A stretch of 42,497 nt of DNA from JBBDYH01 sp040901795 (GTDB taxonomy: Bacteria; Planctomycetota; Planctomycetia; Pirellulales; JALHPA01), in the NCBI GenBank assembly GCA_040901795.1, contig JBBDYH010000027.1, positions 1 to 42,497 on the forward strand. The letters run 5' to 3'. Below are positions 16,246-23,031 of the stretch, piece by piece. Each line of letters opens with the position of its first letter. The stretch's first letter is position 1. A model generated the notes under the pieces. That model saw only the letters and a program-made list of their open reading frames with translations. It ran no database searches and was not told where the DNA came from. Position numbers and translations under genes: made by a program.

Positions 16246-16299
16246 CCCATTGACAACTGGGCCAGTTGTGTGGTAGTATACTAACGATCACACAATGGG
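16246..16299 (+). promoter_or_regulatory. Palindromic promoter/operator cluster (GntR-like site)
   Basis: Nested symmetric elements lie within 54 bp. CCCATTG/CAATGGG forms the outer arms (16246-16252 and 16293-16299). ACAACTGG-G-CCAGTTGT is a perfect 17-bp palindrome (16253-16269). TAGTATACTA is a perfect 10-bp palindrome (16274-16283) of the TnGTnnnACnA type bound by GntR-family repressors. A TTGACA (16250-16255) and TATACT (16277-16282) are present, but their 21-nt spacing is too long for a standard promoter. No intact gene follows. Confidence 0.5.
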
Positions 16300-17250
16300 C
16301 CCGCCGCAGCGGGTGCGCACGAGTCCGTGATCTTTGGCAACTCGACTCATCCCCGCACCGCCAGCGTCCTCGTTGGCCGTTTATGGCCAATGGCTCGCAA
16401 TCCGTGTTCATCAGCGTTTATCTGTGGCTAATTTGCGTCCGTTGTACCTCCATATCCTTCGTAACCTCCGTAGTTCATTCCGGCTTTCGGCGTTGGCGTC
16501 CAATTCCTGCGCACCTGAGCACGATTGTCACCCTGCGCCAATAAGGCCGCCGTTCCAACCATAACGCCAAATGTGCAACCACAAGCACCACAGCGACTTC
16601 CGCCAATCGCCCCCGCCCAAATCCGCCGAATTATCGACGCTTTGACCCCCCTATCGATGTTTTCTGCGCCACGCGCCAATAAATCCCAGCGCCCGAGTCC
16701 TTCGTTTCCTGCGCGTCCTTCGGTTCCGGCGTTTCCCCTTTGCGTGCGCTTCCGGTTCTCCGCGTCCCGACGCCTTGGCCGTTCAAAATGTATCTACACT
16801 GCGTTTGCACTCGATGGGAAATAAATCGCCGGCCCGCCGGGCTTTGCGATCGACCAAAGCCCTGCAGCCAGCGAGACTTGCATCCCACCGCACCTGTCCG
16901 GCATCCGGCAATTCGTTCCCATAAACCGCGTTTTTTCGCTGCAATCGACGTGAGAAGAAAATCGCGGCGCGCCGCCAGTGGCGCGAAATAAGATGCATTC
17001 AAAAGCGCAGCAATTCCCCGGAACCAATTCACTGCAACCGCCCGATCACCTAGCGGCACAACAACTTGCTGCGCCGCGGCAGCCGCCCACTCCCAAATCG
17101 ATGCGCAAAATCCGTGATTTAATTATTTTTCGCCGAAATTCAACGTCGATGCGCACCAACTCGACTGGCAATGGGAGGGTATCACGCAGGGTGCAGAACG
17201 TTGTTCACCCCGCGTTGTTTCATTAGCTTAGGACGAATGCGTTGACCTTG

Positions 17251-17280
17251 GGCGCTTGGCCGCGGCTTTGCGGCCGCGCC
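17251..17280. repeat. Hairpin in the leader of the CotH gene
   Basis: GGCGC-TT-GGCCGC, a six-base loop, then GCGGCC-GCGCC: an 11-bp stem with a two-base bulge. It ends 37 nt before the CotH ATG. There is no T-run, so it is not a terminator; it may be a REP-type repeat or an mRNA structure. Confidence 0.55.
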
Positions 17281-17317
17281 AGGTTCACGCCAGATCAAGA
17301 ACGGAAATGAGGAAGAA

Positions 17318-19372
17318 ATGCGGTTCATGGATTGTGGTTTTGCGTCCGCCACAGGCCGCTTCAGTGCTAAGCGAATCTCGGCGTGGATATTTTTTGGCCT
17401 GCTCTTGACGGCGCCAGGCTCATCCACAAGCGCAGAAGAACTGGCCGCGGAGCACCTCTCGGATCCGGACCGGTTGATCGAGGTTGCGATTGAGCTGCCC
17501 GCGGAAGACTGGGCCAAGCTATGTCAGCAGACACGCGACATTCGGGCGGCGTTTTCCGGCTCCTCGGAAAACCCGTTTACGTACTTCAAGGGCGATGTCA
17601 CGATCGACGGCGTGAAGATCGAATCCGTAGGAGTCCGCAAGAAGGGATTTATCGGATCGCTCGATAACCAGTTTCCCTCGCTGAAGGTGAAATTCGACGA
17701 GTATGTCGATCAGAGTCCGGTGAAGGGGATCGACGTCCTCACGCTCAACAACAACAAGCAAGACGCGGCGCTGGTGAGCCAGTTTTTGGCATACCGGCTG
17801 TTCAACGCGGCCGGAGTTCAGGCGTCGCGGAGCAACTTCGCGCGCCTGACCGTCAACGGAGAATACCTGGGGATCTACTCGAACGTCGAATCGATTGGCA
17901 AGCCGTTTCTCAAACGGCGTTTTGGCAACAACTCGGGCAATCTGTACGAGGGGACGTTGGCTGACTTCTACCCCAGCGCCATCGACCGGCTGGAGGCAAA
18001 GACCAACGAGAAAAACCACGATCGTAGCAAAGTGAGGCAGTTGGCCGCGTTGCTGGCCGCCCAGCGCGAGGGGGAGCCCGACGAGCTTGATCTGGACGAA
18101 ATCGAGAAGCTCGTGGATCTCGACAACTTCATTAAGTTCTGGGCAGTCGAAAGCTTGATCGGCTTTTGGGACGGCTACAGCAACAACCAAAACAACTATT
18201 GGGTGTACGAAAATCGCGACAACGGCAAGTTCTATTTTATGCCGTGGGGGGCCGATGCCGCGTTTATGGGAGTTCGCGGGCCGTTTGGAGGGTTTGGGTT
18301 TGGCCAACAAGGCCCCACGTCCGTGTATGCCGAGAGCATGCTGGCCAATCGCCTGTACCGCCACCCGAGCGTGGCGGAACGCTATCGCCAGGCGATGCTT
18401 GTGCTTCTGCAAGACGTCTGGAAAGAAGATGAGCTCGTGAAATCGATTGATCGCGTCGAAGCCTTGGTGACCGATCACCTGCACGATCGACAAGCCGGCG
18501 CGCCGGCCGCGATGAACAACACGCGGCAGTTTATTCGCTCGCGTCGTAAGGCGATCGCTGGAGAACTGGAGAAGTGGCCGGTGCAGGTAGCGGCACAACC
18601 GCGCAAGCCGATGTACACCGTCGAGGTTGGATCGGCCAAAGGCTCGTTCGCAACCGCCTGGCAAGACAAGCCGTCCGCGAACCCGCTGGAAGCAGGTGAC
18701 GCCGCCGTGCAGTTGGAGTTGGACGGGAAGACCGTCGCTTTCAAGCAATTGGGATCGACGGCTCAGCTCATGCAGCTACCGCGGTTTGGGTTCGGTTTTG
18801 GCGGACGAGGCGGACCGCCGGGGGGCCCACCCGCACGCGGCGGACCACCGCGCGACGAGCTGCGTCGAGGCCCGCGACCAGGCGAGGCGCGGCCGGGCGA
18901 TTTGCGCGGAGGCGGCGCCGGGGCCGAGCGACCCGGTGCAGTGCGTTTCGGCGGCGGTCCCTTCGGCCAGGGGGAACCTCCGGCCACGGTCGTCTTAACC
19001 GGTGTGCGCGAGCCGGATGCAAGGAAGCTGACGTTGACGTTATCCGTGGATCCGAAGATTTTTGCCGCAAGCGCCGGCAAAACCATTGCCGTCAACGGGT
19101 CGCTGGCCGAAGGCGAAACCGGAGGAAACGGCTTCATGCCGTTCGGCGGGCGCGTCGTCGCGGGAAAACTGACGCTCGCGAAGGTCGGCATGAACACAGG
19201 CGATGCAGTCGAAGGCGAATTCGACTTGAAGGTCGCCGAAACGCGCGGTGGGTTCATGGACCGCCGTGGCGGGGGACGCGGCGCAGCGCGACGCGATGCC
19301 TTAGGACGCGGCGGCATAGGACGCGGGGGGCGAGGCGGCGAGGATGCGCCGACTGGTTCGCCGCGGCCGTAG
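17318..19372 (+). CDS. Exported CotH-kinase family protein with Gly/Arg/Pro-rich tail
   Basis: 684 residues with GAGGAAG just before the ATG and a signal-type segment (residues about 20-40). Residues about 50-400 match the CotH family (atypical protein kinases, first known from spore coats): VRKKGFIGS, FPSLKVKFDEY, LTLNNNKQDAALV, ARLTVNGEYLGIYSNVE, GNLYEGTLADF. The PWGADAAF motif (309-316) corresponds to the family's P-W-D-x-D-x-x-F and carries Gly for the first Asp, a change also seen in other bacterial members. From about 490 the protein is Gly/Pro/Arg-rich (PPGGPPARGGPP...), then a short beta region, then another Gly/Arg tail. Bacterial non-spore members are exported, and their substrates are unknown. 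Confidence 0.88.
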   Translation: MRFMDCGFASATGRFSAKRISAWIFFGLLLTAPGSSTSAEELAAEHLSDPDRLIEVAIELPAEDWAKLCQQTRDIRAAFSGSSENPFTYFKGDVTIDGVKIESVGVRKKGFIGSLDNQFPSLKVKFDEYVDQSPVKGIDVLTLNNNKQDAALVSQFLAYRLFNAAGVQASRSNFARLTVNGEYLGIYSNVESIGKPFLKRRFGNNSGNLYEGTLADFYPSAIDRLEAKTNEKNHDRSKVRQLAALLAAQREGEPDELDLDEIEKLVDLDNFIKFWAVESLIGFWDGYSNNQNNYWVYENRDNGKFYFMPWGADAAFMGVRGPFGGFGFGQQGPTSVYAESMLANRLYRHPSVAERYRQAMLVLLQDVWKEDELVKSIDRVEALVTDHLHDRQAGAPAAMNNTRQFIRSRRKAIAGELEKWPVQVAAQPRKPMYTVEVGSAKGSFATAWQDKPSANPLEAGDAAVQLELDGKTVAFKQLGSTAQLMQLPRFGFGFGGRGGPPGGPPARGGPPRDELRRGPRPGEARPGDLRGGGAGAERPGAVRFGGGPFGQGEPPATVVLTGVREPDARKLTLTLSVDPKIFAASAGKTIAVNGSLAEGETGGNGFMPFGGRVVAGKLTLAKVGMNTGDAVEGEFDLKVAETRGGFMDRRGGGRGAARRDALGRGGIGRGGRGGEDAPTGSPRP

Positions 19373-19466
19373 TGGGCGGTGGAGACTCATTGCCAATTCG
19401 CTTTCGGCACGCGCTTTGCATGATCACTCTGTGGGGGATCTCAAAAACCCTTACAGAGGATCGGTT

Positions 19467-20429
19467 ATGAACTGTGCTCACCAATTGGCCCAAAAGGGCT
19501 TGGCTTTCGTTGGCGCGGTGGTGTTCTCTTTGGGCGTCGGAGCGTTGCCAGAATCGCGCGGTCAAGAAACCCACGAGCCGGCCCCGCTCCGTGTGGAAAC
19601 GGACGATGTCCAAATCCGCGCCGAGCGCAGCAGTGGCGTCGCCGTCGACGGCCGCACGACACGGCGCACATTCCGCGTGGCTGATATCCGGGCTCCGGAT
19701 GTCGGCATTTGGTTTGACCCAGCCGCGACGGACTCGCTCGTCATCGCCGACATTGCGACGTCGGGTCCAATCGCCCAACTCGATTTTCAGGAGGGAGACC
19801 GAATCCTCGAAGTCAATCACGTCAAAGTCACGCGCGAGACCGATTTTATCAAGCTGCTCTTCGCCACCAAGGCCCGCGACGGACGCGTCGAGGTGTTGAT
19901 CGTTCGCAAGAACAAAGAAATGGTGATCCCGGTTGAGCCGGCGCTGTTGATCGAGCATTATGCGGTCGTTCGACACGACCCCCTGGAGCAACTGGGCCTC
20001 GTGGTCGACGATCGCTATGACGATCGAGTCGTCGTCTGGAAAGTGATTCCGCGTTCGCCGGCGTTTTACGGCGGGATTAAGCCGGGCGATGTAATCACCA
20101 GGTTCGGCGACCAGCGGGTCGTAGAACGCAAGGCGTTCGGCGAGCTGGTTCACTCCGTTCAACCGGGGACCGTAGCGGTCGAGGTGAACCGAGCACGGCG
20201 CGCGCGGCCCATTCAGATCGAAGTCCCGCGCGAGTGGAATGTGGCGCACTATGACGAACGTCAGCCCGCCAGAGCGGATCGTCGTATCGAGCGGGGAGAG
20301 CGACTGCGGCGAGATGCTGTAGAGTCAGCCGAGGAAGACGTGCGCAGCCGAGTTAAGGTTGACACCGACGTGCCCTCGAGGCCGGACGTCGCGCCATCCG
20401 CGCCTCGCGTACCTCGTGCAGGTCGCTAG
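19467..20429 (+). CDS. Exported protein with two PDZ-like domains
   Basis: The ATG at 19467 has AGAGGA 7 nt upstream and opens a signal peptide (residues 1-30), giving 320 residues. The upstream frame to 19344 overlaps the CotH gene and is unlikely. Two PDZ-like domains follow. The first (about 70-155: VIADIATSGPIAQLDFQEGDRILEVNHVKV) and the second (about 165-250: VVVWKVIPRSPAFYGGIKPGDVITRFGDQRV) each show the GDxI core after a small hydrophobic pocket. No protease domain is present, so it is a binding or scaffold protein rather than an HtrA/DegP enzyme. The tail is Arg/Asp-rich. It lies about 95 nt after CotH in the same direction and may be co-transcribed. Confidence 0.83.
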   Translation: MNCAHQLAQKGLAFVGAVVFSLGVGALPESRGQETHEPAPLRVETDDVQIRAERSSGVAVDGRTTRRTFRVADIRAPDVGIWFDPAATDSLVIADIATSGPIAQLDFQEGDRILEVNHVKVTRETDFIKLLFATKARDGRVEVLIVRKNKEMVIPVEPALLIEHYAVVRHDPLEQLGLVVDDRYDDRVVVWKVIPRSPAFYGGIKPGDVITRFGDQRVVERKAFGELVHSVQPGTVAVEVNRARRARPIQIEVPREWNVAHYDERQPARADRRIERGERLRRDAVESAEEDVRSRVKVDTDVPSRPDVAPSAPRVPRAGR

Positions 20430-20466
20430 TTGGCCCGGCGCCGAAGATGATACTGCGCGGGTTCGG

Positions 20467-20492
20467 CATGCCCACGGCGGCACGTGGGCATG
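20467..20492. terminator. Perfect 10-bp hairpin between convergent genes
   Basis: CATGCCCACG, loop GCGGCA, CGTGGGCATG. It lies 37 nt after the PDZ stop and 56 nt beyond the stop of the convergent membrane gene, where a bidirectional terminator is expected. There is no clear T-run, so it may instead be a dispersed palindromic repeat. Confidence 0.5.
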
Positions 20493-20548
20493 GCGCCCGG
20501 CGTCGTAAAAGAAGTCATGTCTGCTATTCAATCCTGATGCAAGGCTAG

Positions 20549-21616
20549 CTATCGGTTCGACGCGACTAGCTCGCCCGTTTGTTGGCCGTCGGCCACGGTT
20601 TCGACTTTTCGAGCCACCGCGGTATCGTTGTTCCCACTGATTGGCGTGTCTTCCAACGAGACGAAGTATCGCGTGAGATCCGCGGCCGCTCCGCGCGGGT
20701 AAATGGCCCGCGCCTGTGGTGATTTCTCGCGAGTACCGTGGTTGTAGGTGATCGCATTGACCTCGAGCACGACGTCCGCCTGCTCAGGGCAGGACGGGCA
20801 CTCGTAGACGGAAATCGAGGACTGGCCGTCGGAGGTCCCTGCCATGGCCGGCAGCTCGGCCAGGCGACCCGACTGGACAACCTCGCCCACGGCCTTCGCT
20901 GGGGCAAGCAGCCAACCGAGCTCGCGCTCGGTCTTCCAAGCGTCGCAGGCTACGCAGAACGGTGCGCCTGCGCGGCGGCGGGCCATTGCGGCCGAGATGA
21001 GGGCGACAATTAATGCCTCGACTCCCCAGTAAATGAAGGTGCCGGTGTGACCAAGGTTCAGCCCCCCGGAGTTCCCGTAGGCGGAGCTGATTTCGACGCC
21101 CTGCCGCGCACTCCAGTCGAGGTAGCTCGTGAAGGAGTTGACCTGCATGGCGGCAACGACCTCGGGATCCGATTCGAACTCCGCGAGCACTTCATGGAGA
21201 TACTGGCGCTCCTTGGGATCGGTCGTATCGGCAATGGCCTCACGGAGCGATTGTTCCTCGAAGTTTGCCTCGTTCATACCTTGGCGGAAGTTAACGTAGT
21301 CCACATAGTGCATGGTCGTGACAGCCACGACGCCGGCGACGAGCCCGGCAGCTCCGCAGGCGAGCGGCGTGCGGATCTTGGTGTGTCGAATGGCCCAGGT
21401 CTGCCCAGCGCCGACCGCGGCGCCGATGAACAAGGGGAAAATAAAAACGGCGTAGAAGAACTGCCCGACGATTGCGGCCACAACGCCCATCACCACGGCG
21501 ACGAGCACGCCGACGCCGGTGGTTAGTGCGAGCCCTTGCACGGAAAACCCGCCGTCATTTTCGTACGGCTTTGCCCGATAAAGTCCCAGACCTGCTGTAG
21601 TGCCAGACGGCGACAT
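20549..21616 (-). CDS. Membrane protein with C-terminal paired CxxC motifs
   Basis: 355 residues with GAGGG upstream of the ATG at 21616. Hydrophobic segments lie at about 27-50 (LALTTGVGVLVAVVMGVVAAIVG), 52-72 (FFYAVFIFPLFIGAAVGAG) and 82-102. A charged acidic helix region (110-165) follows, then another segment near 195-215 (FIYWGVEALIVALISAAMA). The soluble C-terminal part has FCVACDAWK and ECPSCPEQADV, two CxxC pairs about 50 residues apart that could bind one zinc. No family was recognised. Zinc-dependent interaction at the membrane is inference. Confidence 0.75.
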   Translation of the reverse strand: MSPSGTTAGLGLYRAKPYENDGGFSVQGLALTTGVGVLVAVVMGVVAAIVGQFFYAVFIFPLFIGAAVGAGQTWAIRHTKIRTPLACGAAGLVAGVVAVTTMHYVDYVNFRQGMNEANFEEQSLREAIADTTDPKERQYLHEVLAEFESDPEVVAAMQVNSFTSYLDWSARQGVEISSAYGNSGGLNLGHTGTFIYWGVEALIVALISAAMARRRAGAPFCVACDAWKTERELGWLLAPAKAVGEVVQSGRLAELPAMAGTSDGQSSISVYECPSCPEQADVVLEVNAITYNHGTREKSPQARAIYPRGAAADLTRYFVSLEDTPISGNNDTAVARKVETVADGQQTGELVASNR

Positions 21617-21935
21617 GATTGCCCTCGCGAGAATGGCGGAAGTGATAAATCAACGTGGGCGATCCATCGCCTCGCAAGGCTAGCTCGCGGTCCGACGCGG
21701 CACGGCCCAAACAGACGGCCATTCGCTACAGGCGATCCAGACGAGACGTCGGCGATACCGAAAAGAGCAATCCTGCCGCCAGCAGGCGGGAATTGTCGCC
21801 GACCGTGCACGGATACTCGCGGGGCGTACGACCCTCGCACTTCGTCATTCGCCGCTGGCGCCTTTGACAGACACCTTCAACCGCGAACAAACGGCACTAG
21901 CTCCGTTGGAGCAAATATGGTTTTTTGACCCGAAT
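21617..21935. other. Intergenic region, nothing distinct
   Basis: About 320 bp between the membrane gene (-) and the nucleotidyltransferase promoter (+). Only a small CCGCC-AGCA-GGCGG hairpin (near 21777) was seen. Open frames in both directions lack ribosome sites. Confidence 0.5.
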
Positions 21936-21964
21936 TTGACTACTACGCTTTATGCGTATATATT
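21936..21964 (+). promoter_or_regulatory. Strong sigma70-type promoter of the NTase/HEPN operon, probably leaderless
   Basis: TTGACT (21936-21941), 17 nt, TATATT (21959-21964). The expected transcript start (about 21971) is 0-2 nt before the ATG at 21973, so the message would be essentially leaderless. TTATGCGTA occurs twice (21950-21958 and 21971-21979) around a TACGTA palindrome, giving a possible operator that overlaps the -10 and the start codon. Confidence 0.6.
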
Positions 21965-21972
21965 TACGTATT

Positions 21973-22602
21973 ATGCGTAAAACTAGCTCGCTCGATCCAC
22001 TGCTTTCTCGCTCAGTCCAGGAGCTCCTTTCGGCGCTGATCTTGGAGCGCAGTGAACCTTGGTATCTGAGCGATCTGGCACATCGCTTGAGACGTAGCCC
22101 TTCGACTCTGCAGCGGCCGCTGGATTCGCTCGTGAAAGCCGGCATACTTCGCCGTTGGAGTGACGGCAACCGCGTTTATTTTGCCCGTGACGTCGATTGC
22201 CCATTTTTGCCGGAATTGCGCGGCTTGCTGGAAAAGACCACAGGCCTCGCGGACGTGCTGCGTCGAGCGCTACGGTCATTTGGAAAACGAATCTCGCTGG
22301 CGTTCGTCTACGGCTCGATCGCCAAGGGGCGAGAGCGCTCGACGAGCGATGTGGATCTAATCGTGGTGGGCGATATCACACTGGCCGACCTTTCCTCGGC
22401 ACTGGCGAGATCCGAAAGAAGACTCCGACGCCCGGTAAATGCCACGGTGTACTCTGTAGGCGAGTTTCGCGAGAAGATCGCTAAACGCAATCACTTCTTG
22501 CGTTCGGTGCTTGAAAGCGACAGAATCTTCCTGGCAGGAACGCCCGATGACCTGGAAGAACTTGTTGGACGACGGCCGAGTCGAAACGCACGTCACGAGT
22601 AA
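21973..22602 (+). CDS. Winged-helix / minimal nucleotidyltransferase fusion (MNT-type antitoxin)
   Basis: The ATG at 21973 (209 residues) is preferred. The alternative at 21952 lies inside the promoter, upstream of the expected transcript start. Residues about 12-72 are a winged helix (WYLSDLAHRLRRSPSTLQRPLDSLVKAGILRRWSDGNRVYFARD). Residues about 105-175 are a nucleotidyltransferase of the polymerase-beta superfamily, with VYGSIAKGRERSTSDVDLIVVG holding both the GS...G (114-119) and D-x-D (126-128) metal/nucleotide motifs. In known MNT/HEPN modules the NTase AMPylates and so neutralises the HEPN toxin. The fused HTH suggests that it also regulates its own operon. The gene overlaps the next one by 56 nt. 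Confidence 0.85.
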   Translation: MRKTSSLDPLLSRSVQELLSALILERSEPWYLSDLAHRLRRSPSTLQRPLDSLVKAGILRRWSDGNRVYFARDVDCPFLPELRGLLEKTTGLADVLRRALRSFGKRISLAFVYGSIAKGRERSTSDVDLIVVGDITLADLSSALARSERRLRRPVNATVYSVGEFREKIAKRNHFLRSVLESDRIFLAGTPDDLEELVGRRPSRNARHE

Positions 22603-22987
22603 AGCGGAACTCGATGACTTGCGAGCCGTTGTCGCACGCAATCTCGAAGACGCGGCGATCGCAATGCTCTCGGATGACAATCGATTTGCGATTGCTTATC
22701 AGGCGGCCCTGCTCTCCTCCAAGATGGCCATTGCCTGCACTGGCTACCGCGTGAAAGGAGAGGGCGCCCATCACACCACGTTTCAGGCGCTGAAGCTCGC
22801 CATGGGCGGCTCGGTGACCAAAACCGCAGATTACTTCGACCGCTGTCGCCGCAAGCGAAATAACCTGTCCTACGACTCACAAGGGATCGTTTCCAGCGCC
22901 GACGCGAAAGCGTTGCTGGAAGCAGCCGAAAAGTTCCACAAGTTGGTCGAAAGCTGGATCGGGAAGAATTATCCGATGCTCGCCTGA
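22547..22987 (+). CDS. HEPN-like protein, probable toxin partner of the NTase
   Basis: The ATG at 22547 has AGGA 8 nt upstream and gives 146 residues. A frame extension to 22511 would add 12 residues without a ribosome site. The protein is all-helical: RNLEDAAIAMLSDDNRFAIAYQAALLSSKMAI, a loop with GEGAHHTTFQALK, then FDRCRRKRNNLSYDSQG and a last long helix. The RRKRNNLSYD motif (101-110) sits where HEPN RNases carry R-x(4-6)-H, with Tyr in place of His, as in some HEPN branches of the R-x-x-RN-x-x-x-Y type. HEPN proteins cleave RNA or act as targets of the partner NTase. Whether this one is active is not known. Confidence 0.72.
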   Translation: MTWKNLLDDGRVETHVTSKAELDDLRAVVARNLEDAAIAMLSDDNRFAIAYQAALLSSKMAIACTGYRVKGEGAHHTTFQALKLAMGGSVTKTADYFDRCRRKRNNLSYDSQGIVSSADAKALLEAAEKFHKLVESWIGKNYPMLA

Positions 22988-23031
22988 CCGCTTCTGAAAC
23001 GAAGTGATCGTCGCGACTGCGGCCACGCTTC

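Larger units (their letters stand above)
16065..17317. other. 1.25-kb region without a supportable gene
   Basis: This is the longest gap in the window. It contains a strong palindromic promoter-like site (16246-16299) followed by an ATG whose frame stops after 10 codons. Next comes a stretch (about 16390-16780) of degenerate spacer-like sequence. This includes a GTGTTCATCAGCGTTTATCT phrase of the kind found repeatedly in intergenic DNA of such genomes. A more AT-rich block and the hairpin at 17251-17280 precede the CotH gene. The open frames here show no family, no ribosome site and poor codon use. Confidence 0.6.

Noticed and set aside
16428..16679. 83-codon minus-strand frame in the gene-free region
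   Set aside because: Its C-terminal part is translated spacer-like repeat and there is no start signal.
17519..18748. A 409-codon minus-strand frame opposite CotH
   Set aside because: The CotH motifs on the plus strand are unmistakable; the opposite frame has no domain or ribosome site.
19344..19466. N-terminal extension of the PDZ protein overlapping CotH
   Set aside because: The ATG at 19467 has a ribosome site and opens a signal peptide; the extension encodes Arg-rich residues from the CotH tail.
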